A stretch of 64,000 nucleotides of DNA from the NCBI GenBank assembly GCA_947165045.1, contig CAMUYW010000001.1, forward strand, positions 62,001 through 126,000, read 5' to 3'. This document shows, in pieces, positions 46,631 through 55,942 of this stretch; the stretch's first letter is position 1, and every line of letters begins with the position of its first letter. The notes beneath the pieces were generated by a model that saw only the letters and a program-made list of their open reading frames with translations, did not search any database and was not told the origin of the DNA. The position numbers and the translations under genes were made by a program. Source of the DNA: an uncultured Fibrobacter sp. (GTDB lineage Bacteria; Fibrobacterota; Fibrobacteria; Fibrobacterales; Fibrobacteraceae).

Positions 46631-48007
46631 ATGGATTTTGATAAATTGCTGTTAAATCACAGGGGAAAAGCCTGTGTTATTGCCGTCGAGTTATTTCCTG
46701 ACGGTTCTTATGGGAATATTCGAGTCGTTGCGGGTAACAAAGCCCACTGTGACGATATCGAAGCTCTGACGCATCATCCGTTTGTTCCGGGGTGCCCTTA
46801 CGAAGCGTGCTTCCCGAAAAATCCGAATTTTGAAGAGCATTGCTACCGCTGTATATGTGACGGTAAACCGCTCCATGCCTACGTTAATCTTTACATGATG
46901 AATCTATGGCTCAACATGTTCCTTTTGCCTCTGGATTCTGATAAAGAAAATATTGGCTATTGCTTTTATTGTTATGATGTCGCGCCCAAGGCGGATTCAT
47001 CTGCTATGGCGGACCTTTCTGCGGAAACGGCTTCTGATGTGTTGAAAGCTTGTATCAAGTTGCGCGGTTCAGACGATATCAGGCAAGCTTTCCATGATGT
47101 TGTCTGTGATATTCGTGAAATTTGCAAAGCCGATCATTGCTGTATTTTGCTAACGGATGATGAAAATCGGACTTGTACGAATTTTGCAGAATCTCTTCGC
47201 GAAGGGGCTGGCTTGTTCCCGATGTCGCACTATATGGATGGGTTCTATAATGTTGCCAAAACGTGGCCGGATACGCTTGCTGGTAGCACCTGCATTATCA
47301 TAAAAGATGAAAACGATATGGCTAAGCTGTGTGAGCAAAATCCGATTTGGCATGCTTCTCTTGAACAGGCTGGCGTCAATAGCGTTGTACTTTTCCCGCT
47401 TCGTCATGGCTTGCAATCGCTCGGATACATGTGGGTGATTAATTTTGATACCGCCAATGTCTTAAAGATTAAAGAAACCCTGGAAGTTACAACGTTCTTC
47501 CTTGCTTCTGAAATTGCAAGTTATCAGCTTTTGAACAAACTCGAAATCATGAGCACGATTGATTCGCTGACGGGCGTTCGAAACAGAAATATGATGAACA
47601 ACCGTGTTGACGAAATTGTCGCTGGACGTGAACCAGTGCCTGTGGCTGTGCTCTTTGCGGATTTGAATGGCCTCAAGCGAGTGAACGATGACTGTGGCCA
47701 TAGCGCTGGTGACAAGATGTTGCAAACGGCGGCCTCCATTTTGCAGGGCGTGTTCCATGATGGCGAAGTGTATCGTGCTGGCGGTGACGAATTTATGATT
47801 CTCGTTCCTGGAATTGAGGAAGAAGAATTGCAGAACCGTGTTGCTCGTGTCCATTTCTTGTCGGGAAAAACGGAAGACGTTCGTTTCTCAATTGGTGTGT
47901 GCTATGGCAAAAAAGACATCCGCAAGGCTATGCGACTTGCTGATGAACGCATGTATGCCTTTAAGAATGCGTACTACGAAGCGCATCCCGACTTGAAGTA
48001 TAGATAG
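46631..48007 (+). CDS. GAF-like/GGDEF diguanylate cyclase with Cys-rich N-terminal domain
   Basis: 'VLFADLNGLKRVNDDCGHSAGDKML', 'YRAGGDEFMIL'; N-term 'CPYEACFPKNPNFEEHCYRCIC'. Confidence 0.92.
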   Translation: MDFDKLLLNHRGKACVIAVELFPDGSYGNIRVVAGNKAHCDDIEALTHHPFVPGCPYEACFPKNPNFEEHCYRCICDGKPLHAYVNLYMMNLWLNMFLLPLDSDKENIGYCFYCYDVAPKADSSAMADLSAETASDVLKACIKLRGSDDIRQAFHDVVCDIREICKADHCCILLTDDENRTCTNFAESLREGAGLFPMSHYMDGFYNVAKTWPDTLAGSTCIIIKDENDMAKLCEQNPIWHASLEQAGVNSVVLFPLRHGLQSLGYMWVINFDTANVLKIKETLEVTTFFLASEIASYQLLNKLEIMSTIDSLTGVRNRNMMNNRVDEIVAGREPVPVAVLFADLNGLKRVNDDCGHSAGDKMLQTAASILQGVFHDGEVYRAGGDEFMILVPGIEEEELQNRVARVHFLSGKTEDVRFSIGVCYGKKDIRKAMRLADERMYAFKNAYYEAHPDLKYR

Positions 48008-48030
48008 CGTTTTCGCGTTTACTTATTCCC

Positions 48031-48052
48031 GCCCCGGAACTAAGTCCGGGGC
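48031..48052. repeat. Intergenic inverted repeat GCCCCGGA-ACTAAG-TCCGGGGC
   Basis: Read directly; 8-bp arms. Confidence 0.7.
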
Positions 48053-48110
48053 AAACTCTGGCGGAAATCTGTTGAGTGACTTTTTGTGCAGTAAATTCTA
48101 TATTTAGAAT

Positions 48111-49511
48111 ATGAGGCTACCGCGCGAAACTCGTACTTATGTTGCAATCGACTTGAAGTCGTTTTTTGCGTCTGTGGAGTGCGTGCTGCGCGGACTTGAC
48201 CCGCTGACAACGAATCTGGTTGTGGCTGATGCAAGTCGAACAGAAAAGACGATTTGCTTGGCCGTGACGCCGAACCTCAAGGCGTACGGAATTCCCGGAC
48301 GCGCGCGTTTGTTTGAGGTTAATCAGAAAGTACGTGAAGTCAAACGTCGGACGGGCGAAGATATTCAGTTTATTATTGCGCCGCCGCAAATGGCGAAGTA
48401 TGTGGAATATTCTACCCGCATTTATGAAGTTTATTTGAAATATGTGAGCGAAGAGGATATTCACGTTTATTCGATTGACGAATGTTTTATCGACTTGACG
48501 CATTACCTTTCGATGTACAAAAAGTCGGCACGTGAACTGGCGAAAGAAATGATTCGTGATGTGTATGCGACGACAGGGATTACAGCAACGGCTGGCATCG
48601 GAACGAATCTTTATCTTTGCAAAATTGCGATGGATGTGATGGCGAAGCATGTGGCGCCGGATGCAGATGGCGTGCGCATTGCGGAACTTGACGAGATGAC
48701 GTACCGCAAGGAACTTTGGGGGCATCGACCGCTGACGAGTTTTTGGCAGTTGGGCCGTGGCATTGCGGAGCGCTTGGAACATTGCTATTTGAATAATGGC
48801 CGCGGCATTTTTACGATGGGCGATTTGGCGCGTGCGAGTGTCAAGAATCCTGATGCGCTGTATAAGATGTTTGGCGTGAATGCAGAAATCTTGATTGACC
48901 ATGCGTGGGGCTATGAACCGTGCGGCATTGTGGAAATCAAACGGTATAAATCGAAATCGCATAGCATTGGTGGTGGACAAGTTTTAAGTTGTGCATACGA
49001 TTGTGCCAAGGCGAAAATTGTCATTCGCGAAATGGTCGAAACGCTTTCGCTTGACCTTGTGGAAAAAGGTCTTGTGACAAATGGGCTCACGCTCCATGTG
49101 GGCTACGACCGCGAAAATGTGGATAGCGGCCGATATCGCGGCGAGACTGTTATAGATGGCTATGGTCGTACGATTCCGAAGCCTGCGCACGGAACGGCTC
49201 CGCTATTGAATTACACATCGTCTGTGTCAACGATTGCAGAGGCGGTGATGAAACTTGCCGATCGCATTATGAATCCGTCGCTAACGGTGAAACGTTTGAA
49301 CTTGACGGCGAATAATGTTTTAAGTGCAACGCAAGAAAGTTATGACTTGTTCACGGATGTGAAAAAAGTCGAACGCGAAAAGAAGATGATGCTTGCGCAA
49401 ATTGCAATCAAGAAGCGCTTTGGCAAGAATGCGATTTTCAAGGGCATGGACATGCAAGAAGGTGCCACCACGCGCGAACGCAACGAACAAATCGGAGGGC
49501 ACAAGGCGTGA
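48111..49511 (+). CDS. Y-family DNA polymerase (UmuC/UvrX/DinP-like)
   Basis: 'TYVAIDLKSFFASVECVLRGLDPLTTNLVVAD', 'VYSIDECFIDLTHYL', 'TATAGIGTNLYLCKIAMDVMAKH'. Confidence 0.92.
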   Translation: MRLPRETRTYVAIDLKSFFASVECVLRGLDPLTTNLVVADASRTEKTICLAVTPNLKAYGIPGRARLFEVNQKVREVKRRTGEDIQFIIAPPQMAKYVEYSTRIYEVYLKYVSEEDIHVYSIDECFIDLTHYLSMYKKSARELAKEMIRDVYATTGITATAGIGTNLYLCKIAMDVMAKHVAPDADGVRIAELDEMTYRKELWGHRPLTSFWQLGRGIAERLEHCYLNNGRGIFTMGDLARASVKNPDALYKMFGVNAEILIDHAWGYEPCGIVEIKRYKSKSHSIGGGQVLSCAYDCAKAKIVIREMVETLSLDLVEKGLVTNGLTLHVGYDRENVDSGRYRGETVIDGYGRTIPKPAHGTAPLLNYTSSVSTIAEAVMKLADRIMNPSLTVKRLNLTANNVLSATQESYDLFTDVKKVEREKKMMLAQIAIKKRFGKNAIFKGMDMQEGATTRERNEQIGGHKA

Positions 49512-49720
49512 ACGATTACAACGATATCATAGACTTGCCCTATCCGAGGGATGATTGGAATTTCTTGATGAAACATCCTCGTATGTCTGTCGCCAATCGT
49601 GCAAAAATTTTTAGCCCGTTTGCTGCATTGCGTGGTCATAATGAAAAAATTGCGGAAACTGCAGAACGTCATTTAGACGAAAACCGCGACGATAATATGC
49701 TAGAGAAAATGGACTTTTAA
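49508..49720 (+). CDS. YolD-like small protein
   Basis: 'MNDYNDIIDLPYPRDDWNFLMKHPRMSVANRAKIFSPFAALRGHNEKIAETAERHLDE'; ATGA overlap with the Y-polymerase. Confidence 0.8.
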   Translation: MNDYNDIIDLPYPRDDWNFLMKHPRMSVANRAKIFSPFAALRGHNEKIAETAERHLDENRDDNMLEKMDF

Positions 49721-49727
49721 AGCAAAA

Positions 49728-49786
49728 AAGCCCAACATTGCCAAAACTGTGATGCTTTTCGCACGTTTTGTTGGGATTTCTTTACG
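49728..49786 (+). terminator. Possible terminator after the YolD-like gene
   Basis: CCCAACA...AAAAC / GTTTTGTTGGG imperfect stem followed by ATTTCTTT. Confidence 0.45.
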
Positions 49787-49826
49787 TCTTTCGTTTTTTT
49801 CATATATTTTGTAGAATGGAGAAAAG

Positions 49827-52800
49827 ATGATAAAGAAGGATACGAACCAACAATCATGGATTGAAAAAAGCAACGCCATCATCGAATCTATGGCGGACGA
49901 ATTTGATTGCGTCTGCTATGTGGATTTGAATAAAGATCCCGAAGATGATGATGTTGAAATTTTTCATGCAAGCCAGTTCCTTGTGGCTCGTGTCCCTGCG
50001 CTTCGCAATGAGCGTAATCTTCGCAAACGCTTAAGTCTCATATGCAATAATTTTGTTTGTGAAGATGACCGTGAATTTTTTTGTAAAAATACGCGTCGCG
50101 AAGTTATCGTTGAAAATCTCGAAAAGAATTCTCAGTATTTAGTTCCGTTTAAGTGCAATCTTGATGACGCTGAAGTTTATTTCCAGATGGGCTTCTTCGC
50201 TGATCGAAATGCGGATAAGACACTTAAAGGATTTGTCTTGAGATTGCGCAATGTCGACCGAGACATTCGTTCGAAGCAGCGTTACGAACTTGAACGCCAC
50301 CTTAATGAAAGCATCATCATGAAATTTGGCGAACAGGTGGAATCGGTGTTCGTTTTTAATCCTGTGAGGAAAACGTTCAGAACGCTTTATTGCAAGGAAG
50401 AACTCAAGGGACTTTTTCCGGCCAGTGGTAAACTTGATGGCGCAAGAAGCGTAGTTGCTTTAGATATTGTTCATCCGGCAGATCGCCAGGCCTTGTTGAA
50501 AGGTCTTGAAATGGACAATATCCTTAATCGCCTTTCTAAAGAACATAGCTTCCGCTACTTGTTTCGCGATATAGCTTTGGGATATGCTCGCTGGTACGAA
50601 GTTCGTGTCATGCGTTTTGACATTGGCGAAGAAAATGAATTCTTGGTTGGCTTTGTCAACAAAAATGAAGCGATTATCAATAAGAAAATCAATGAAAAAG
50701 TTCGTGACGAATTTGCCGGTATTTATCTCATTAACCTAGAAGAAAAAATAATACAGGTTATTCGTAAATCCAAGTTCTATAGCAGCTATCCGTCTAAAAG
50801 TGTTTTTAATTTCAATGATGGCTTAAAAGCTGCTTTGTCTGTAGTTCATGAAGATTCTCGTGAAGAATGGAAAAAATTAGGTGATGTTGAATACCTGAAA
50901 CAGGTGTTTGCGCGCGAGGATAGCCGCGAATTAATATACAAGCACTTGGATGAGAACGGCTCTTATTTTTGGTGCCGTAGCGTTTTTAGAGTCCTTGATC
51001 GAGATGATGGCGTTCCTGTAACGCTTGTGATGACCAATACGGTCGTGGATAGGGACCAGTCCGAACGACTTGGGTTGAACGAAAAATTGGCCCGCCAAAA
51101 GAGGAAACTGGAACAGAACCTTTCGATTATTGACGTGATGGCTTCGGAATATTCATCGGTCTTTTACATTGACCTTTTGACGGGGGATGTGACTCCGTAT
51201 TCCATGAATGAAATGTCGGAGCGTTATTATGGCGCTATGATTAGAAGTGGCGCTAAGTATGATGATGCATTTTCGAAATTTGTAAATGACTTTGTTTATG
51301 ATGCCGATAAGCAGAGAATGCTTGAGGCTGGTAATGTTGAAAATATCAAGGCTTTCCTTAGCAAGAATAAAACTTGTGTAACGCTTTTCCGCTCAACAAT
51401 TTCTGGGCAAATGCGTTATAGCGAAATGAAATATGTCAAAGTGGGCGCTGAAGACGAGAACCCTACAGCGATGGTGGTTGCTTTTGCCAATCGCGATGAA
51501 GAGGTGGGTGCGCGCTTTGTTTACGAAAAAATCATGGCAGAATACGAGGCGATTCTTCTTTGCGATTTGTCTAACGATTCTGTTCGTGAAATTTTGCCGG
51601 CGAGAACCATTGACTTTGGCGATGAAGTTCAAAGGCGTTCCTGTTCTTATCGCGCTTATCGGATGTTCCATGTTGTTGATGATGAATACAAGGACGAATG
51701 GCTTCGTTTAGCAAGTCCGCAATATATTCAGAAATTGCTGGCTCATGATGATCGCCGTGAATTGCTCTTTAAAGCATCTTGCTTAAAAAATCCGTGGCTG
51801 AGTTTTATGATGCAAGTCGTTGAACGCAGAGATGGTGTTGCAACGCTGATTATTTTGACGGTTGCTGCGGTTGATAAGGCTCGTGCAGAAAAGATCCAAT
51901 TGAATAAAATGATTGCGGAACAGAAAGAAGAGCTGGAACGTAATATTTCCATTATTGAAGCGCTCTCTGCTGAATATACGTCGGTCTACTACATCAATCT
52001 CGATACGGAAGAAATTACGCCGTATTCCATGAACAAGACGACCGCGAACTCGTTCGGTGAAACCTTCAAGCGAAACGTCAAGTATTCATCGGCATATTCT
52101 GTTTATGTCGATAAGTTTGTGAGTGGAATTTACAAGAATCGCATGCTCCAAGCGGGTTCCATCAAGAATATCCGTGAACAACTTGCCAATCGCAAAAGCT
52201 TTAATACCATGTATGTGAACTTTCTCAATCGCTATTGTGAGATGAAGTTCGTGAAAGTCGGTGATTCGGAACATCCTGAATTTGTGGCCCTTGGTTTTGC
52301 GGATAAGGATGATGTTTTGCGTAAGGAAATCCAGCAACAGGCCGTGATTCAGGGACTTGCCGAAGACTTTGACTTGGTGTGCTATATTGATGCGGTGTCC
52401 ATGCGAGAAAATGTTTACCGTTGTACGGATCTTTTCCCGCGTTTATTGCCAGAGTGGCTTAGAATCAAGGGCTTCAATGAACGTCTTGGCTGTATTGCTG
52501 AAAGATTCGTATGTAAAGATGATCGCGAAGGGTTCTTGAAGTCTACGCGTAAAGATGTTATTCTTGAAAATCTTAGAAATAAAAACGCGTACTATGTGAA
52601 TTTTAAGGCCGATGTCTTTGGGCATGTGGAATATTGGCAAGTTAAATTTGTGTTGACAGCGACAAATCCTGTGCAGATTGTCGCAGGTTTCCATAGTGTT
52701 GACGAAGAAACGCGCAAGCAAAAGAAAGACCAGGAAGCATTGGAATTGGCCTTGCAAATGGCTAATTCTGCAAGCCGTGCAAAGACGACGTTCCTCAACA

Positions 52801-54320
52801 ACATGAGCCATGATATCCGTACGCCGATGAATGCTATTATCGGGTTTACGGGGCTTGCTGCAGAGCATATAGACAACAAAGAACAGGTCGCCGATTATCT
52901 CTCCAAAATTGGGCAATCTTCGGAGCACTTGCTTGCTTTGATCAATGACGTTCTCGATATGAGCCGCATTGAATCGGGCAAGATGAATATTTGCAACCGC
53001 CCAGAAAGTCTTTCGGATGTTATTCACACGTTAAAGGGTATTGTCCTTTCGGATGTGCGTTCTCGACAGCAGCAGTTTGTTATTGAACTAGAAGACGTTT
53101 GCAACGAAAAGATTTTATGCGACAAGTTGCGCTTGAATCAGGTGCTGTTGAATGTCGTGTCCAATGCGATTAAGTACACGCCGGAAAAAGGTGCTGTATC
53201 GATGAACATCAAGGAAATGCCGGCAGAACCGGGTTATGGCATTTATGAATTCCTGGTGAAAGATAATGGCATTGGTATGAGCGAGGATTTCTTGGGACAA
53301 ATTTTTGCTCCGTTTACTCGAGTCAATTCGTCGACGGTGAGCGGTATTCAGGGGACAGGCCTTGGCATGTCCATTACGAAGAATATCGTGGATATGATGG
53401 GTGGCACGATCAAGATTTCTAGCCAAGAACATGTGGGGACAGAAGTCCTCATGACTTTCAAGTTTAAACTTAGTGAATCGGCCGCTCATAGTGAACGTGG
53501 TAAGTTTAGTGGAACCCATTGCTTGCTTGTGAACGATTGCCGGAATGCTTGCAAGACCGTTGTGGATTCTTTGACGAGGGAAAACTTGCGCTTTGACATG
53601 TGCGTGTCGGGCGAAGAAGCGCTTGCTTGCATTGAAAAGTCTCGTTTGGAAAATGATGATTATAGCTTGATTTTAATTGACTGGAATATGCCCGAGATGA
53701 AGGGTATCCAGATAACGCGCCAAATCCGTAAGATTGTGGGTACGGCAAAGCCAATTGTTGTACTCACGTCTTACGATTGGATTGATATTGAAAAAGAGGC
53801 GCTTGATGCTGGTGTGACATCGTTCTTTGCGAAGCCTTTATTCCCATCGGATTTGCAACATCTTTTGTTGAAATTCTGTGGTGGTTCTCCTGATTTGAAA
53901 CTTGTTGAGACACGTTCACTTAAACCGAAAAAGTTTGATTTTACGGGCCGAAAAGTGATGCTTGTCGAAGACAATGTCCTTAATCGAGAAATTTCTACGG
54001 AAATTCTAGAAGATCGTGGTATTGAAGTTACTGCGATGGAAAGCGGCAACCTTGCTGTGGAAAAACTCAAGTATTCATCTGTCCTGTATGATGCCATTTT
54101 GATGGATATTCAGATGCCGGGAATAGATGGCTATGAGGCGACGCGTCAGATTCGTAAGTTGAAAAATAAGGATATCGCAAATATCCCAATTATTGCCATG
54201 ACGGCAAATGCGTTTGAAGAAGATAAACGAGCTGCAATGGAAGCTGGCATGAACGATCATGTCGCAAAGCCCGTGAATGTTGACGTGCTCTGTGCAACTC
54301 TTGCGAAATACTTTCACTAA
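49827..54320 (+). CDS. Hybrid sensor histidine kinase with about seven tandem PAS-like sensory modules and two REC domains
   Basis: HisKA 'FLNNMSHDIRTPMNAIIGFTGL', HATPase 'DNGIGMSEDFLGQIFAPFTR...GTGLGMSITKNIVDMMGGTI', REC 'LILIDWNMPEMKG' and 'AILMDIQMPGIDGYEATRQIR'. Confidence 0.95.
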   Translation: MIKKDTNQQSWIEKSNAIIESMADEFDCVCYVDLNKDPEDDDVEIFHASQFLVARVPALRNERNLRKRLSLICNNFVCEDDREFFCKNTRREVIVENLEKNSQYLVPFKCNLDDAEVYFQMGFFADRNADKTLKGFVLRLRNVDRDIRSKQRYELERHLNESIIMKFGEQVESVFVFNPVRKTFRTLYCKEELKGLFPASGKLDGARSVVALDIVHPADRQALLKGLEMDNILNRLSKEHSFRYLFRDIALGYARWYEVRVMRFDIGEENEFLVGFVNKNEAIINKKINEKVRDEFAGIYLINLEEKIIQVIRKSKFYSSYPSKSVFNFNDGLKAALSVVHEDSREEWKKLGDVEYLKQVFAREDSRELIYKHLDENGSYFWCRSVFRVLDRDDGVPVTLVMTNTVVDRDQSERLGLNEKLARQKRKLEQNLSIIDVMASEYSSVFYIDLLTGDVTPYSMNEMSERYYGAMIRSGAKYDDAFSKFVNDFVYDADKQRMLEAGNVENIKAFLSKNKTCVTLFRSTISGQMRYSEMKYVKVGAEDENPTAMVVAFANRDEEVGARFVYEKIMAEYEAILLCDLSNDSVREILPARTIDFGDEVQRRSCSYRAYRMFHVVDDEYKDEWLRLASPQYIQKLLAHDDRRELLFKASCLKNPWLSFMMQVVERRDGVATLIILTVAAVDKARAEKIQLNKMIAEQKEELERNISIIEALSAEYTSVYYINLDTEEITPYSMNKTTANSFGETFKRNVKYSSAYSVYVDKFVSGIYKNRMLQAGSIKNIREQLANRKSFNTMYVNFLNRYCEMKFVKVGDSEHPEFVALGFADKDDVLRKEIQQQAVIQGLAEDFDLVCYIDAVSMRENVYRCTDLFPRLLPEWLRIKGFNERLGCIAERFVCKDDREGFLKSTRKDVILENLRNKNAYYVNFKADVFGHVEYWQVKFVLTATNPVQIVAGFHSVDEETRKQKKDQEALELALQMANSASRAKTTFLNNMSHDIRTPMNAIIGFTGLAAEHIDNKEQVADYLSKIGQSSEHLLALINDVLDMSRIESGKMNICNRPESLSDVIHTLKGIVLSDVRSRQQQFVIELEDVCNEKILCDKLRLNQVLLNVVSNAIKYTPEKGAVSMNIKEMPAEPGYGIYEFLVKDNGIGMSEDFLGQIFAPFTRVNSSTVSGIQGTGLGMSITKNIVDMMGGTIKISSQEHVGTEVLMTFKFKLSESAAHSERGKFSGTHCLLVNDCRNACKTVVDSLTRENLRFDMCVSGEEALACIEKSRLENDDYSLILIDWNMPEMKGIQITRQIRKIVGTAKPIVVLTSYDWIDIEKEALDAGVTSFFAKPLFPSDLQHLLLKFCGGSPDLKLVETRSLKPKKFDFTGRKVMLVEDNVLNREISTEILEDRGIEVTAMESGNLAVEKLKYSSVLYDAILMDIQMPGIDGYEATRQIRKLKNKDIANIPIIAMTANAFEEDKRAAMEAGMNDHVAKPVNVDVLCATLAKYFH

Positions 54321-54664
54321 AGTTTTTGAACGCCGTTGTCGAATTCAACGGTGAACCATTTTTCTTCGATGACTTCGTAATCGGAGCCGCCGTTGAAAAC
54401 ATTGGCGTTGCCGTAAACTTCGTAACCTTTACGCATGGATACTTTGCAAGCGAATTTTTCGGAAAGGAGTTTGCAAACGGCGGAAACGTCGGCTTCGGGG
54501 ATGTTTTGACTCTCGGCGATGCCGCGAAGATTTACGCCGATGCAGTCGCTGAATTTACGGAGTGAAAACTTGTAGCCTTTGTACGTAAAATCGGAATCTA
54601 CGTTCACGGCAAGCGTATCTGCGTTGCAAAAAATAGAACCTATGACACTGTATTCGTAATCCAT
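54317..54664 (-). CDS. Hypothetical protein (115 aa)
   Basis: Minus-strand ORF ending 4 nt inside the kinase gene; no plausible plus-strand gene across it. Confidence 0.55.
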   Translation of the reverse strand: MDYEYSVIGSIFCNADTLAVNVDSDFTYKGYKFSLRKFSDCIGVNLRGIAESQNIPEADVSAVCKLLSEKFACKVSMRKGYEVYGNANVFNGGSDYEVIEEKWFTVEFDNGVQKL

Positions 54665-54772
54665 TGCGATAAAGATAGATAATTGTTGGACCTGTCAGCC
54701 GATAAAATTTTGCAAACTGTGCAAAATGACATAATTAGACATTAACTATTTATATATTTGGATTGAGGTATA

Positions 54773-55909
54773 ATGATGGATATGACTTCTTTGATTGTTG
54801 CTACGGTTGCTGTTGTTGCTTTTGCGATTGGTTCTTTGGTGGGGGCGCTTGTGGCGCACAAAATGGCTCGCTCAGTCCATGCGGATCGCGAGGCGCTTTT
54901 TAATGCGGAACTTTCTGCGATGAAGTCGCAATTCGAGGCCGTTTCTGCACGCTTGCTCAAAGAACGCAGTGAAGAATTTAAAGGTGAAAATCGTGAGCAC
55001 ATGGAAACGTTTACAAAGCCTTTGCTCAAAGAGCTGGATAGCATGCGCGAAATGCTTGGGCGTGCAAAGGAAGGCAATGACAAGAATATTGCGGAACTGA
55101 ATGGTGCCATCAAGACGATGGTAGAACAATCTCGAAAGTTGGGGATTGATGCTGAAAATCTTGCGGATGCGCTCAAGAATCGTGGTAAAGTGCAGGGCGA
55201 TTGGGGCGAAGTGGTTCTCTCGAATATTTTAAGCGATAGTGGCTTGCGCGAAAATCTGGAATACTTTACGCAAAAAAGTTATACGGACGAAAATGGACGT
55301 GAATTGCGCCCCGATGTGGTCGTGAAATGTTCCGATGGATCGAATGTGATTGTGGATTCGAAAGTTTCGCTTACGGCTTATACGGATTACGTTTCTGCAG
55401 AAAATGATGAAGCGCGTGAGGCTGCTTGCAAGGAAAATTTGGCAAGTATCGTAAAGCATGTGGATGAACTTGCCGATAAGAATTATCCGAAGGTTGTGCC
55501 GCATGCGGTGCCGTATGTGCTCATGTTTGTGCCGAATGAAGGTAGCTACATTTTAGCGGTAAATAAGGACCCTGCAATTGCGCAAAAGGCGTATCGCAAG
55601 GGAGTACTGATTATCAATCCGACGAATTTGATGTTGGCGTTGAATTTGATTTTGCTGACGTGGCAAAATACGCGGCAGGAAGAAAATTGCGTGAACATCA
55701 TGAAAACGGCAGAAGGTCTTTATGAAAAATTCTGCGGATTTACGGATAACTTTGTGAAAGTGGGCCGCCAATTGAATGTAGCGCAAACGACTTATGCAGA
55801 TGCGCTTGCTCAGTTGAAGGATGGCAAGGGCAATATTCTTAGCCGCTTTGAAACCATGAAACAACTTGGAATTACAACCACCAAGACCATGAACGAAAAG
55901 TTGAAATAA
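54773..55909 (+). CDS. rmuC: DNA recombination protein RmuC
   Basis: N-terminal TM, coiled coil, 'GKVQGDWGEVVLSNILSDSGLRENLEYFTQ...LRPDVVVKCSDGSNVIVDSKVSLTAYTDYV'. Confidence 0.93.
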   Translation: MMDMTSLIVATVAVVAFAIGSLVGALVAHKMARSVHADREALFNAELSAMKSQFEAVSARLLKERSEEFKGENREHMETFTKPLLKELDSMREMLGRAKEGNDKNIAELNGAIKTMVEQSRKLGIDAENLADALKNRGKVQGDWGEVVLSNILSDSGLRENLEYFTQKSYTDENGRELRPDVVVKCSDGSNVIVDSKVSLTAYTDYVSAENDEAREAACKENLASIVKHVDELADKNYPKVVPHAVPYVLMFVPNEGSYILAVNKDPAIAQKAYRKGVLIINPTNLMLALNLILLTWQNTRQEENCVNIMKTAEGLYEKFCGFTDNFVKVGRQLNVAQTTYADALAQLKDGKGNILSRFETMKQLGITTTKTMNEKLK

Positions 55910-55942
55910 TTTTATTTTTACTACGAATAGAGGCGCTCCATA

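Noticed and set aside
54711-54723. TGCAAACTGTGCA upstream of rmuC as a LexA box
   Set aside because: It is 13 nt with no C at position 5, so spacing and sequence do not fit the TGCNCN4GTGCA motif as I recall it; reported only as an unassigned inverted repeat.
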